Source of the DNA: Prochlorococcus sp. AG-402-K21
Lineage (GTDB): Bacteria; Cyanobacteriota; Cyanobacteriia; PCC-6307; Cyanobiaceae
Assembly: GCA_003216775.1 (NCBI GenBank)
Contig: QCII01000006.1
Location: 1 to 64,000 of the forward strand
Length of the DNA stretch: 64,000 nt
Direction: 5' to 3'
Made by a program: the position numbers and the translations under genes
The notes under the pieces: generated by a model
The model's input: the letters and a program-made list of their open reading frames with translations, nothing else
Database searches by the model: none
What the model was told of the DNA's origin: nothing
Shown: positions 10,420-21,787 of the stretch, one piece after another
How the letters are laid out: every line of letters starts with the position of its first letter
Numbering within the stretch: position 1 is the stretch's first letter

Positions 10420-10961
10420 TGCCACTTTTAAATTCAGTTACTACACCATACGCAGAGGCATTACTTCAAGTTGTGAATGAAAATTCGCAAACTGAAGAGA
10501 TTGTTTCTGAGGTTAAACAACTCTTGGAATTAATAAATGATTCTCCTGAATTGGAGAAGGCACTATCCTCTCCCATTTTAGAGACAGATGCTAAGAAGAA
10601 AATCATTATTGAAATTTTTTCAAATAAGGTTAATTCTTCTTTACTGAATTTCTTGAAATTATTGGCCGATAGGCAAAGAATTGGAATCCTTACTTCAATT
10701 CTTGGTAGGTTTTTAGAGATTTACCGAGAAAATAGTAATATTGCTTTGGCAACTGTTACTTCTGCTGTCGAGCTTACTGATGAACAGAAAGGTTTAATTA
10801 CCAAAAAGATCATCAATATTGCTGGAACAGAAAAATTAGAACTTGTAACTAAAATCGACCCATCTCTTATTGGTGGTTTCGTCGCCAGTGTAGGATCAAA
10901 AGTAATTGATGCTTCCCTTGCTTCACAAATAAGAAAACTTGGCTTATCTCTTTCCAAGTAA
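10419..10961 (+). CDS. atpH: ATP synthase F1 subunit delta
   Basis: Links the stalk to the top of the alpha3beta3 head. It has 180 aa, with the OSCP-type start TPYAEALLQVV and the C-terminal signature KIDPSLIGGFVASVGSKVIDASLASQIRKL, of which the GGFVASVGSKVIDAS part is the family hallmark. It is directly coupled to atpF and is followed after 30 bases by the alpha gene. The cyanobacterial alias is atpD. Confidence 0.97.
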   Translation: MPLLNSVTTPYAEALLQVVNENSQTEEIVSEVKQLLELINDSPELEKALSSPILETDAKKKIIIEIFSNKVNSSLLNFLKLLADRQRIGILTSILGRFLEIYRENSNIALATVTSAVELTDEQKGLITKKIINIAGTEKLELVTKIDPSLIGGFVASVGSKVIDASLASQIRKLGLSLSK

Positions 10962-10979
10962 CTTTTAAATCAACCTTAA

Positions 10980-12509
<1,530 letters not shown>

Positions 12510-12528
12510 ATTTATTTAAGGAGATACC

Positions 12529-13479
12529 ATGGCAAATCTTAAAGAGATTAGAGATCGAATCGTTTCCGTTAAAAATACAAGAAAAATAACGGAGGCTATG
12601 AGACTTGTTGCAGCTGCAAAAGTTAGGAGAGCACAAGACCAAGTTCTTAAGAGTAGACCTTTTGCAGATAAACTTGCACGGGTCTTAGAAAATATTCAAT
12701 CTAGAGTACAATTTGAGGCTGTCGACTCTCCTCTATTATCCAAGAGAGAAGTAAAGAGCATCACCTTGGTTTGCATAACTGCGGATAGAGGTTTATGCGG
12801 TGGTTACAACACAAATATAATAAAAAAGGTAGAAATAAGATATGCAGAATTAGTCAAACAAGGGTATCAGCCAAATTTAATTTTGGTAGGGAAGAAAGCT
12901 ATTGGATATTTTCAAAATAGGAAGGATAGATATGTAATTAAAAGTACTTTCAAAGAACTAGAACAGGTACCCACAGTCAAGGACTCTGAAGGAATTACAA
13001 ACGAAATTTTAGCAGAATTTCTTTCAGAAAATTCTGATAGGGTGGAAATTATTTATACGAAATTCATCACTCTAGTTAGCTGCGCCCCTGTCGTTCAAAC
13101 ACTATTGCCACTTGACCCTCAAGGAATTGCTGAGGAAAACGATGAAATTTTTAGGTTGACTACAAAAGATAGTAAGTTACTTGTTGAAAAATCAAATCTT
13201 GAAAAAAGTGATTCGGAGAAGTTGCCATCAGATATTGTTTTTGAACAAAGTCCTGATCAACTATTAGATTCTTTATTACCCTTATATTTACAGAATCAGG
13301 TACTAAGAGCTCTTCAAGAGTCGGCAGCTTCAGAACTCGCTTGCCGGATGACTGCTATGAATAATGCGAGTGATAATGCTAAAGAATTAGCAAGTACTTT
13401 GAATCTAACCTATAACAAAGCCAGACAAGCAGCAATTACTCAAGAAATATTAGAAGTTGTAGGAGGTTCAGTAGTTTAG
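12529..13479 (+). CDS. atpG: ATP synthase F1 subunit gamma
   Basis: Central rotor shaft, 316 aa. The N-terminal helix ANLKEIRDRIVSVKNTRKITEAMRLVAAAKVRRAQ and the C-terminal helix ending in the TQEILEVVGG region form the coiled coil. The middle holds the insertion of about 35 residues typical of photosynthetic gamma subunits (about 195-235), here rich in Ser, Lys and Glu. I see no regulatory Cys pair, as is usual for cyanobacteria. It is preceded by AAGGAG six bases before the ATG. The cyanobacterial alias is atpC. Confidence 0.98.
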   Translation: MANLKEIRDRIVSVKNTRKITEAMRLVAAAKVRRAQDQVLKSRPFADKLARVLENIQSRVQFEAVDSPLLSKREVKSITLVCITADRGLCGGYNTNIIKKVEIRYAELVKQGYQPNLILVGKKAIGYFQNRKDRYVIKSTFKELEQVPTVKDSEGITNEILAEFLSENSDRVEIIYTKFITLVSCAPVVQTLLPLDPQGIAEENDEIFRLTTKDSKLLVEKSNLEKSDSEKLPSDIVFEQSPDQLLDSLLPLYLQNQVLRALQESAASELACRMTAMNNASDNAKELASTLNLTYNKARQAAITQEILEVVGGSVV

Positions 13480-13495
13480 CTTTAAGATTTAGGAT

Positions 13496-13822
13496 ATGCC
13501 TGAATACAATATCAAAGTTCAATTTGAGAAAAAGACTTTTAGTTTTTTATGTTCTGAAGATCAAGATATTATTTCAGCGGCAAAAATGAATGGAATAGAT
13601 TTACCAAGTAGTTGTTGTTCAGGAGTTTGTACAGATTGTGCGTCCATGATAGTGGAAGGATCTGTAGATCAAGAAGATGCTATGGGATTAAATGATGATT
13701 TGAGGGAAAAGGGCTTTGCACTTTTATGTGTGGCATATCCCAAGTCAGATTTGAATATTATTATTGGTAAGGAAGTCGAAGATGATTTATATAATGATCA
13801 ATTTGGTAAATATCAAAAATGA
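13496..13822 (+). CDS. 2Fe-2S plant-type ferredoxin
   Basis: Soluble one-electron carrier, 108 aa. The cluster ligands are in SSCCSGVCTDCASMIVEG (CxxxxCxxC pattern near 41-49) with the fourth Cys in ALLCVAYP (about 79). The Pro-Ser lead-in before the first ligand is typical, but the C-terminal extension of about 12 residues and the sequence KTFSFLCSEDQD differ from the main photosynthetic PetF. It is probably an accessory ferredoxin. It lies 16 bases behind atp gamma and overlaps the next gene by four bases. Confidence 0.9.
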   Translation: MPEYNIKVQFEKKTFSFLCSEDQDIISAAKMNGIDLPSSCCSGVCTDCASMIVEGSVDQEDAMGLNDDLREKGFALLCVAYPKSDLNIIIGKEVEDDLYNDQFGKYQK

Positions 13823-14010
13823 AATTAAGTTCAGTTGATTATTATTTAGATTGGCCAGTTTCAATAAAATTAAAACATTTAAGGGGATTTATCATTACAA
13901 ATTTAGAAAAAAAAGGTGATTTAATTCGATGGTCAATTGTTGATATTCAATGTTCTATTGACTCTTTTGGAACAAAAAAACTTAAAATTAAAGCAGTCTT
14001 AGCTAATTAA
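13819..14010 (+). CDS. Small hypothetical protein linked to ferredoxin
   Basis: A 63-aa protein beginning MKLSSVDYYLDWPVSIKL. I recognise no family and see no membrane segment or cysteine-rich motif apart from one Cys near residue 47. Its start overlaps the ferredoxin stop (ATGA), so it is probably translated with the ferredoxin, and a role alongside it is a reasonable inference. The DUF3326 gene follows 24 bases later. Confidence 0.8.
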   Translation: MKLSSVDYYLDWPVSIKLKHLRGFIITNLEKKGDLIRWSIVDIQCSIDSFGTKKLKIKAVLAN

Positions 14011-14034
14011 AAGATATAAATTGAAATATTTTTA

Positions 14035-15099
14035 ATGATGGAAAATTCACCAACAATATTCATTGTTCCAACTGGTATTGGTTGTGAAGTAGGAGGTTTT
14101 GCTGGGGATGCACTTCCTACCGCCAAATTATTAGCATCGGCAAGTGGATGTTTAATTACTCATCCAAATGTTATGAATGGCGGTACTCTTGCTGAAAAAG
14201 ATAAAAATATTTTTTATGTTGAGGGATATAGTCTAGACCGACTTGCTAAAGGAGAAATCGCTTTAAAAAGTGTAAAGCAACAGAAAATTGGGATAATTTT
14301 TGATTCAGCCATTGAAAAAGAAATATTAGTAAGACATTTACAAGTTGCTGATGCATGTGTTTCTACTTTAGGGATTAATGTTCATTCTTATGTGATTACA
14401 AAAAAGCCATTAAACATAGTTATCGAGTCTGACTCTTCAAAAATCAGTGGTGGCACAATTGAAAATCCTGATACTCTAATTGATGCTGGAAAATGTTTAA
14501 TAGAAAAAGGAGTTACGGCAATAGCAATTGTGGCAAAATTTCCAGATGATTCAGATTCTTTAGAAACAAATATCTATCGAGAGGGGAAAGGGGTTGATCC
14601 TATTTCTGGAGTCGAAGCAGTTATAAGTCATTTAATAAGCAAATTTTTAAAAGTTCCCTGTGCTCACGCACCTGCTTTAAATCCAATTGAATTGAATGAA
14701 AAATTAGATCCTCGTGCAGCTGCAGAAGAAATAGGATACACCTTTTTACCATCAGTACTGATTGGGTTAAGCAATGCACCTGACATTGTTGAATTGCCTG
14801 CTAAAAATGAATCAATCTCACTACACCCTGATCAGATTGAATCAATTGTTGTTCCTAATGGGGCACTAGGTGGAGAAGCAGTACTAGCAGGGATTGAAAA
14901 AGGTTTAAATATTATCTCTGTAAAAAATCAAAATAAATTAAAAGTGACAAATGAGTTTTACGATTATCCTAATCTTTTTGAAGTGGATAATTATTTAGAG
15001 GCTGCAGGCATAATTCTTGCCTTCAAAAAAGGTATCAACCTTGATTCAGTTAAAAGGCCTTTAAAAAAAATCCAACAGCTTTCTTATAGTGATTTATAA
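14035..15099 (+). CDS. DUF3326 domain protein
   Basis: A cyanobacterial/plastid-lineage protein of unknown function, 354 aa, spanning one DUF3326 domain. Recognisable parts are the start ENSPTIFIVPTGIGCEVGGFAGDA and the stretch LTHPNVMNGG-like (here ITHPNVMNGGTLAEKD). The glycine-rich N-terminus suggests nucleotide or cofactor binding, but I cannot assign a reaction. It is on the same strand as the ferredoxin pair and converges with nadE, with a 16-base overlap of the 3' ends. Confidence 0.85.
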   Translation: MMENSPTIFIVPTGIGCEVGGFAGDALPTAKLLASASGCLITHPNVMNGGTLAEKDKNIFYVEGYSLDRLAKGEIALKSVKQQKIGIIFDSAIEKEILVRHLQVADACVSTLGINVHSYVITKKPLNIVIESDSSKISGGTIENPDTLIDAGKCLIEKGVTAIAIVAKFPDDSDSLETNIYREGKGVDPISGVEAVISHLISKFLKVPCAHAPALNPIELNEKLDPRAAAEEIGYTFLPSVLIGLSNAPDIVELPAKNESISLHPDQIESIVVPNGALGGEAVLAGIEKGLNIISVKNQNKLKVTNEFYDYPNLFEVDNYLEAAGIILAFKKGINLDSVKRPLKKIQQLSYSDL

Positions 15100-16790
15100 G
15101 ATATTGCTATGGGAACTCTCCAGTCACTGCCTAATGATTGACTGCTTAGTTTTAGTATTGGAGGAGCCTGCTTTCTTTTGAATTCTGCTTTTTTAATGAG
15201 TGAGATAATTTTTAAAATTAAATCTTTTTCATAACCATCTTCTTCTAGCTGTTGTAAATCTTTTTTCTCTTCAATAATTCCTTTAAGAATATTATCTAAA
15301 ATAGAATAAGGTGGGAGAGAATCAGTATCTAATTGATTAGGACCTAATTCGGCACTTGGAGCTTTCGAACGTATATTTTCTCCAATTATATCTAAATTAG
15401 TATCTAACATATATGATTTTCTATGATAAATTGAATCTTCACTATCAAGCCAATTGCATAATTTAAAAACATTTGTTTTATATAAATCCCCAATTACCGA
15501 TAATCCCCCATTCATATCACCATAAAGTGTGCAATATCCTACAGCTAGCTCTGATTTATTTCCTGTTGAAAGTAATAAATGCTTTTCTTGATTTGCTAAA
15601 GCCATCAGAAGCGTTCCTCTGATTCTTGATTGAATATTTTGATTTGTTATTTCAGCCATCTTGAAAGATATGGTATTTATAAAAGATTCTTCAAAAGAGC
15701 TCATCAAATTTTCAATTGGGATGCTATTGAAATTTATTTTTAATCTTCTCGCTAAATCTTTCGCATCACTCTTTGAATGAGATGAGCTCCACTTAGATGG
15801 CATTGAGACGCAATAAATATTATTTCTGCCAAGAGCAGCTGTCGCAATTGCTGAAACTAGTGCTGAATCAATGCCACCACTTAGTCCAATTAAAGCTGTT
15901 TTAAAACCGCATTTTTGAGCATAATCCCTAACACCAAGGACTAATGCATCAAAAATTGATGACATCTCAGACTTTTCAAATTTATTTTTTTGAGGTTTTG
16001 TTTGCGCAATGTCCCAACTGGAGAGGTCTTCTGAAAAAGATTTTAATTGCTTAATTTTAGATCCATTTTTGTCAAGAATAAAACTATTCCCATCAAAAAT
16101 TAAATTATCATTTGCTCCAATCTGGTTTACATATATCAGCGGTACTTGCAGATATTTAGCAGCAAAACTGGAAACTTTGGATCTTAGCTTTAACTTTTTG
16201 AAGGTATATGGGGAAGCCGATAAGTTCACTAAGATATCAACTTTTTTTTTCTTTAAATCAAAAATAGGATTCTTTTTATGAATTCCTCTACCTTCTATAT
16301 TTTTGTTGACCCATAAATCCTCACATATAGTAAAGCCAAGTCGCCAAGTTTTATTATTAATTTCTTTTGTTAATACGGAAACTTTTTCTTCTGATCTAAA
16401 GTATCTTTTCTCATCAAATACTTCATAGGTGGGAAGAATAATTTTACGAGCAATTATTTTCCACTCACCGCGCTCAAGCAATGCAATAGAATTATAAAGA
16501 TTTGGGAAAAAAGAATCATTTATTATCTCAGCTATCCCCACTGTGATACTCAAGTTTCCATATTTTTTATTAATATCTAATGCTAATTGGTCAAGAATTT
16601 GATATTGATTTTTGATTAAATTTTTTTTTAGAAGTAGGTCTTTTGCTGGATATCCCCATAGTGATAATTCTGGGGTAAGAACTAAATCAGCAGAAGTTGA
16701 GCTAGCTTTCGAAGCAGTATAAAGTATTTTTTTTGCATTACCCTTTAAATCTCCAACAACTGGATTAATTTGAGCAAGTAAAAATTTCAT
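15084..16790 (-). CDS. nadE: Glutamine-hydrolysing NAD+ synthase
   Basis: Final step of NAD synthesis: amidates deamido-NAD using ammonia from glutamine. It has 568 aa and two domains. The N-terminal nitrilase-fold glutaminase (1-260) has the E41/K116/C156 triad in TPELSLWGYP, ARKIILPTYEVF and TICEDLW. The C-terminal ATP-pyrophosphatase synthetase has the P-loop SGGIDSAL (304-311). Its start overlaps the nadD stop by four bases, so two consecutive steps of one pathway are translationally coupled. Confidence 0.97.
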   Translation of the reverse strand: MKFLLAQINPVVGDLKGNAKKILYTASKASSTSADLVLTPELSLWGYPAKDLLLKKNLIKNQYQILDQLALDINKKYGNLSITVGIAEIINDSFFPNLYNSIALLERGEWKIIARKIILPTYEVFDEKRYFRSEEKVSVLTKEINNKTWRLGFTICEDLWVNKNIEGRGIHKKNPIFDLKKKKVDILVNLSASPYTFKKLKLRSKVSSFAAKYLQVPLIYVNQIGANDNLIFDGNSFILDKNGSKIKQLKSFSEDLSSWDIAQTKPQKNKFEKSEMSSIFDALVLGVRDYAQKCGFKTALIGLSGGIDSALVSAIATAALGRNNIYCVSMPSKWSSSHSKSDAKDLARRLKINFNSIPIENLMSSFEESFINTISFKMAEITNQNIQSRIRGTLLMALANQEKHLLLSTGNKSELAVGYCTLYGDMNGGLSVIGDLYKTNVFKLCNWLDSEDSIYHRKSYMLDTNLDIIGENIRSKAPSAELGPNQLDTDSLPPYSILDNILKGIIEEKKDLQQLEEDGYEKDLILKIISLIKKAEFKRKQAPPILKLSSQSLGSDWRVPIAISYKSL

Positions 16791-17365
16791 TCAACTAATT
16801 TAGTGGATTCATATAAATTATTCTTTTTAACAATATCTATTAATGAAGTTGGTAAATGAGAATAATTAAAATTTGACCTGAGCTTAGAACTAGAAATGTT
16901 TGGGATTTTTATTGTTGAAATCTTAAATTTCACTTTATAAGTTTCTAACATTTTAAGAGTATTTGATTCAACAGGGTATCCCTCTCTTAAAATTACTAAA
17001 AAACTAATCTCATCAGTAATTTTATCAAAGTTTTTCCAGTAGAAAATATCTTTAATTAAATCGCTCCCAATAACAAAATCTAAATTATTTAATTCATAAA
17101 TTCTTTTACATTTTTTAATTGACTCTACTGCCCATTGGCTACTAACATTTTGATTAAATAAAATTTTAGGATTATTTAAATCTTCAATAAGAGTTTTTAA
17201 TAAATGGCTACGAATTGAGATATCCTCTTTGTGATTTTTGTTGGGGTTATTACTAACATAACCAATTGTAAAAGAATATATTTTGGATAATTCTTCAAGT
17301 ATTTTTTTATGTCCAATGGTAGGTGGATCTGCACTGGTACCAAATAATGCGATGCTTTTTCCCAT
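16787..17365 (-). CDS. nadD: Nicotinate-nucleotide adenylyltransferase
   Basis: Joins ATP and nicotinate mononucleotide to make deamido-NAD, the substrate of the next gene's product. It has 192 aa, with the nucleotidyltransferase motif FGTSADPPTIGHKK (8-21, HxxH-type) and the C-terminal ISSSKLRS corresponding to the family ISSTxIR. It is preceded by a GTPase gene six bases upstream, so GTPase-nadD-nadE look like one transcript. Confidence 0.95.
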   Translation of the reverse strand: MGKSIALFGTSADPPTIGHKKILEELSKIYSFTIGYVSNNPNKNHKEDISIRSHLLKTLIEDLNNPKILFNQNVSSQWAVESIKKCKRIYELNNLDFVIGSDLIKDIFYWKNFDKITDEISFLVILREGYPVESNTLKMLETYKVKFKISTIKIPNISSSKLRSNFNYSHLPTSLIDIVKKNNLYESTKLVE

Positions 17366-17371
17366 TTAAGT

Positions 17372-18613
17372 TTAAGGAAGAATCTTAACAAAATTATTAT
17401 TTAAATTTCTATTTGAAAAATAAATACTTATGTGGTTTAAAATCTCTGGGTCATTAAAAGTCATATTTTGGATTATAACTGCGGGTTCTATAAAAGAAGC
17501 TTTGCTTCTTATAAATATCTCTTTTGCTGCTAATTTCCCTAGGATTTTTGTAGAATGAATCGCAATTGCTGCTTGAATAATTGCTATGGGTCCATAGGGT
17601 AATAATGAAAGCCCGCTTGTAAAAGGTGCTGTTAATAGAATTACTTTCTTAATAAGGTTGAAAGAGGTATTGACGCCGACTTGAGTGACTCCCAAACATA
17701 AATTATTAATGGATATATTTTTAAATATTTTTCTTGTAGATTCACTTTTCAACTTTAAGCCGTAAATCTTACTTAATTCGCTAATCAATGCAGTATCTAT
17801 TGCGAAACTGCCAACAACATCAAATAAAATAAAAGGATTAAGAGCTACTGTAGATGCTTTTATAGTCGAATATTTACCAATAGTTGATTGAGCTAATTTC
17901 TGCCTTCTTTTCAATCGTAGTTCTTTTATTCGTTGAAACAATTTGTCAGCTAATTGAATAGAATTTAGTGTTAATAGTAAATCACCATATTGATTTATTA
18001 ATTTTGTTATGTAATTTTTCAGATTGTTTTCATTATTAATTATTACTGGAATATTTAAATCTTTTGGAAGCTTAAACTTTATACTTTCAATTATTTCTTT
18101 TAGGTCATTTTTATTAAATAGATCGATTTTGTTTAAAATTACAATAATTTTTTTCCCATCTTTTATAAAAGAGCTGATTTCGCTTAACTCGTTTCTATTT
18201 AAATCTCCCGAAACTATAAATAAAATAAGATCTGAATGATTTATACAAGAGTAAACTTTATCAGGGAATTTAATATTGCAGAAATCAAATCCTGGAGAAT
18301 CTAGCAACTCTAAACTATTGAGTGTTTGATCTTTAAGAGTGCAAGTTTCCGATTGTATTTCTTTTGTGGTCCCATTAATAATATCTGTTTTGAATATATT
18401 TTTTTTTAATAAAGAATTTAAGACGGAGGATTTTCCTACACCTGATTTACCATATGCGCCAATTCTTATTTTTTTTTCTTTGAGTCTTAAAAGTTGTTGA
18501 TTAAAAGAAATTATTTCTCTATTAAGAAAACTTTTTTCATAATTGGTAAGATCAATAGTCTCCCACCATTTTTTTAACAGTAAATAATTTTCTTTAATTT
18601 TAAATTGTTTCAT
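17372..18613 (-). CDS. Era/dynamin-like GTPase with hydrophobic C-terminal domain (DUF697-like)
   Basis: A 413-aa GTP-binding protein. The G motifs are visible: G1 GKSGVGKSS (55-63), G3 DSPGF (105-109) and G4 NKID (161-164). The C-terminal half (about 245-370) holds hydrophobic stretches like those of DUF697/YcjF-type membrane-associated GTPases. It probably acts at the membrane, but no target is known from the sequence. Its start overlaps the CNNM gene stop by four bases. The biological role is not assignable. Confidence 0.85.
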   Translation of the reverse strand: MKQFKIKENYLLLKKWWETIDLTNYEKSFLNREIISFNQQLLRLKEKKIRIGAYGKSGVGKSSVLNSLLKKNIFKTDIINGTTKEIQSETCTLKDQTLNSLELLDSPGFDFCNIKFPDKVYSCINHSDLILFIVSGDLNRNELSEISSFIKDGKKIIVILNKIDLFNKNDLKEIIESIKFKLPKDLNIPVIINNENNLKNYITKLINQYGDLLLTLNSIQLADKLFQRIKELRLKRRQKLAQSTIGKYSTIKASTVALNPFILFDVVGSFAIDTALISELSKIYGLKLKSESTRKIFKNISINNLCLGVTQVGVNTSFNLIKKVILLTAPFTSGLSLLPYGPIAIIQAAIAIHSTKILGKLAAKEIFIRSKASFIEPAVIIQNMTFNDPEILNHISIYFSNRNLNNNFVKILP

Positions 18614-19593
18614 GATTTATTTTTCCACCAACCGGCTAATACAGATAACACAGCTTCTGCACCAATAATTCCCACGAATCCCCCGAATTCATCTACTACT
18701 ACTTTCACTCCTTTATGATTCTTGTCAAATTTAGTTAATAATTGATCTGCTTTAATCATTTCGGGAATGTAGTCCACAGGTTCGCAAATTTCTGATAATA
18801 ATTTTTTATTTTCCCCATTAATTAATTCTCCCAACATTTTTTCACGCTTTACTACCCCTTGTATTTTGTCAACTTTATCTCCCAAAATAACCCACCATGG
18901 AGAGTTGTTAGACATTATAAGTTTTGAAATTTCATCAAGATTTGAAGACCCATCAAGACAAGGTGCCGATACTCTAGGGATCATTAAGTCTTTAGCTTTT
19001 AAATCATTTAATTGAAAAACCTTAAATATCATTGCTGCCTCATCAGCTTCAATAAAACCTTTCTGACTTCCAATTTTTGCCATTTGTCTAATTTCTTCTT
19101 CATCAGTTGAAATTTCGTTTTCTGCGGTAATAACTGGAAATATCTGTTCAATTAATATTAAGAATGGCCTCATTAAAGTATTCAATATTCTCAAGATAGG
19201 GACCGATAATAATGCTATTTGAACTGAAAATCTTGTGCCAAGAGCTTTGGGTAATACTTCTCCTACTAAAACAACTAGTATGTAGAAAGCTATTGAAAAA
19301 AGGGTTAAACCAAAACTGCTATTTATTACCAATGCTCCGTATACTCCTAAAATAAGACTGCCAATTATATTAAATCCATTATTAGTAATAGTAATTACAG
19401 TTAGTGTCCGTCCAAGATGTTTTCTAAGTTTTAGAAGTTGATTAGCAGAACTTTTTGGCTTTTGTCTAGAGGCAATTTCTATAATTCTAATTGAATTTAC
19501 AGCTAAAAAAGCTGCTTCTACTCCCGAACAACATGCTGATCCAATTAAAATAACTATTATTAGTAAAATTAAACCGTAAACACTTGGTTCCAT
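18610..19593 (-). CDS. CNNM/CorC-type membrane protein with CBS pair (TlyC-like)
   Basis: A 327-aa integral membrane protein. An N-terminal CNNM (DUF21) domain has three to four helices (about 5-25, 60-80, 90-110, 120-145). The linker AENEISTDEEEIRQMAKIGSQKGFIEADEAAMI is the family's conserved segment. It is followed by a CBS pair (about 200-320), with LMIPRVSAP at its start. Members of this family handle Mg2+ or Co2+ export, and the old name is hemolysin. The large CorC/HlyC C-terminal domain is absent. It is the first gene of the block running to nadE. Confidence 0.88.
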   Translation of the reverse strand: MEPSVYGLILLIIVILIGSACCSGVEAAFLAVNSIRIIEIASRQKPKSSANQLLKLRKHLGRTLTVITITNNGFNIIGSLILGVYGALVINSSFGLTLFSIAFYILVVLVGEVLPKALGTRFSVQIALLSVPILRILNTLMRPFLILIEQIFPVITAENEISTDEEEIRQMAKIGSQKGFIEADEAAMIFKVFQLNDLKAKDLMIPRVSAPCLDGSSNLDEISKLIMSNNSPWWVILGDKVDKIQGVVKREKMLGELINGENKKLLSEICEPVDYIPEMIKADQLLTKFDKNHKGVKVVVDEFGGFVGIIGAEAVLSVLAGWWKNKS

Positions 19594-19672
19594 TTAAAGT
19601 AGGTTAGTTAGATACTAAATCTGTTTTAATTCATTCTTCCATTTTTTTTTAAAACACGCCAATACACAATTT

Positions 19673-20998
19673 ATGTTTAAACCTGATCATAAAGTTTTTG
19701 AAGAAAGAAGAGAAATTTTTCTAAATAAATTAGATGGGAAAGCTGCCATTATCCCAGGAGCTAAGCTTGTAAATCATCATGCCGATTGTGAATACCCTTT
19801 TAGACAAGATAGTAATTTTTGGTATTTAACTGGTTTCGATGAGCCTGATGCAATTGCTCTTTTCTTGTCGCATAAGCCAAAGGGAGAGAGATTTATTATG
19901 TTTGTTGCTCCCAAAGATGTTTTAAGTGAAGTCTGGCATGGCTTTAGATGGGGTTTAGAAGGCGCAGAAAAAGAGTTTAAGGCTGATAAGGCTCACTCAA
20001 TAACTGCACTAAGAGATTTACTTCCAGGTTACATAAATGGTTCCGATGAACTTGTTTTTTCAATAGGTAAGTATCCATTAATTGAGAAAATAGTCCTCGA
20101 GATATTTTCACAACAACTTGAAAATCGATCAAGATCAGGTATTGGTGCAAATTCTATTAAATCTCCAGAAATTTATTTAAATGAGATGAGATTAATTAAA
20201 AGTGAATTTGAAATTAACAGAATGAGAGAAGCTGTACAAATTTCAGCAGAAGCTCATGAACTAGTAAGAGAATCTATCTCGTCAAAGAAAAATGAAAGGC
20301 AAATTCAGGGTCTTCTTGAGGGATTCTTTTTGGAAAAAGGGGCTAGAGGACCTGCGTATAATTCTATTGTTGCTTCAGGAGATAATGCTTGTATTTTGCA
20401 TTACACTTCAAATGACTCACCTTTGAAGAAAGAGGATTTATTGTTAGTAGATGCTGGCTGCTCATTAACTGATTATTACAATGGAGACATAACAAGAACC
20501 ATCCCAATAGGTGGAAAATTTTCTAAAGAGCAAAGAGTTATTTACGAAATTGTATTAAGTGCGCAGAAAAATGCAATTAAAAGTGCCGTAACTGGATCAA
20601 ATTCTAGTACTGTTCATAATGTTGCTTTAACAATTCTGATAGAAGGATTAAAGGAAATTGGTTTATTATCGGGCAGCACTGAGGAGATAATAGATAATCA
20701 ATTATATAAACATCTATATATGCATAGAACTGGACATTGGCTAGGTTTAGATGTTCATGATGTTGGAGCATATAGAATGGGAGACTATGAAGTGCCATTA
20801 CAGAATGGAATGATTCTTACTGTAGAGCCTGGAATATATATAAGTGACAGGATCCCTGTACCTGAGGGACAACCTAAGATTGATGAAAAATGGAAAGGCA
20901 TTGGGATAAGAATAGAAGATGATGTTCTGGTTAAAGATGCAAACCCAGAAGTTTTAAGTATTGCTGCACTCAAAGAAATTTCTGATTTAGAATTTTAA
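19673..20998 (+). CDS. pepP: Xaa-Pro aminopeptidase P
   Basis: Cytosolic metallopeptidase that removes an N-terminal residue ahead of proline. It has 441 aa: an aminopeptidase P N-domain (1-170, with HHADCEYPFRQDSNFWYLTGF) and an M24 pita-bread catalytic domain. Metal ligands are visible as the two Asp in LLVDAGCSLTDYYNGDITRT, the His in MHRTGHWLGLDVHDVG, and the Glu residues in VEPGIYIS and GIRIEDDVLV. It is complete, with an ATG start. Confidence 0.97.
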   Translation: MFKPDHKVFEERREIFLNKLDGKAAIIPGAKLVNHHADCEYPFRQDSNFWYLTGFDEPDAIALFLSHKPKGERFIMFVAPKDVLSEVWHGFRWGLEGAEKEFKADKAHSITALRDLLPGYINGSDELVFSIGKYPLIEKIVLEIFSQQLENRSRSGIGANSIKSPEIYLNEMRLIKSEFEINRMREAVQISAEAHELVRESISSKKNERQIQGLLEGFFLEKGARGPAYNSIVASGDNACILHYTSNDSPLKKEDLLLVDAGCSLTDYYNGDITRTIPIGGKFSKEQRVIYEIVLSAQKNAIKSAVTGSNSSTVHNVALTILIEGLKEIGLLSGSTEEIIDNQLYKHLYMHRTGHWLGLDVHDVGAYRMGDYEVPLQNGMILTVEPGIYISDRIPVPEGQPKIDEKWKGIGIRIEDDVLVKDANPEVLSIAALKEISDLEF

Positions 20999-21051
20999 AA
21001 TTTGACTAATCTAGTTAATAGATTTATTTTTATAAAGTTTAAAGTTCAAAA

Positions 21052-21210
21052 ATGAATAAGTCAGATTCATATGATTCGAAACTCTCTCAAGCTAGAGGCT
21101 TGGCTAGTCAGCTTGGAATGTTTGCAGAAGAAAACGATATCCCTAAAGATCTTTGGGATTCATTGGAAGCTACAATTTATGATTTTTATCAAGTTCCTCA
21201 TGATAGATAA
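21052..21210 (+). CDS. Small hypothetical protein, 52 aa
   Basis: The ATG at 21052 starts MNKSDSYDSKLSQARGLAS and the frame ends in DFYQVPHDR. It is soluble, slightly acidic and probably helical in the middle (AEENDIPKDLWDSLEATIYDF). I do not know the family. It sits between pepP and the PSRP-3 gene on the same strand, 53 bases after pepP. It is not seen as a shadow of another frame, and its codon use matches the neighbours. Confidence 0.7.
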   Translation: MNKSDSYDSKLSQARGLASQLGMFAEENDIPKDLWDSLEATIYDFYQVPHDR

Positions 21211-21316
21211 AAATTCTATATAGAAAGTATGAATAACTAAAATCAAGAAATTTTGAGCAAATCAATTAAAATGTGACCATTAACTGATAAATTATTTATT
21301 AAACATAAATACGTGA

Positions 21317-21784
21317 ATGACCTCCTCAGATAAGTTAAATCAAAATTCAAAAGAAAAAAACAGTGATGACTTAAAGTCTAAAAATTCTTCTCCTAATTCG
21401 GGAATGATGGGTGCTTCAGCTGTATTAGCGTCTGCAACAATTGATGAGGATGGAGTCCCTACTGGTTATACCCCTAAGCCTGACGAAGGGAGGTTTATAA
21501 TTAAAGTATTATGGTTGCCTGATAACGTCGCTTTGGCTGTAGATCAAATAGTGGGGGGTGGCCCAAGTCCTCTTACTGCTTATTATTTCTGGCCAAGAGA
21601 TGATGCTTGGGAAAAATTAAAAAGTGAACTAGAGAATAAAGGTTGGATTACAGATAATGAAAGAGTAGAAATATTAAATAAAGCTACTGAAGTAATAAAT
21701 TATTGGCAAGAAGAGGGTAAAACAAAAAAGTTAGAAGAGGCCAAGTTAAAGTTTCCAGAAGTAACTTTTTGTGGAACTGCTTAA
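21317..21784 (+). CDS. Probable 30S ribosomal protein PSRP-3 / Ycf65
   Basis: A ribosomal protein shared by cyanobacteria and plastids, part of the small subunit. It has 155 aa: a low-complexity polar N-terminus of about 50 residues, then the Ycf65 domain with [23 protein letters not shown] and [18 protein letters not shown], both diagnostic, and [12 protein letters not shown]. It converges with the atpC gene, with a three-base gap between stops. The N-terminal tail is Asn/Ser/Lys-rich and probably disordered. Confidence 0.93.
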   Translation: MTSSDKLNQNSKEKNSDDLKSKNSSPNSGMMGASAVLASATIDEDGVPTGYTPKPDEGRFIIKVLWLPDNVALAVDQIVGGGPSPLTAYYFWPRDDAWEKLKSELENKGWITDNERVEILNKATEVINYWQEEGKTKKLEEAKLKFPEVTFCGTA

Positions 21785-21787
21785 AAA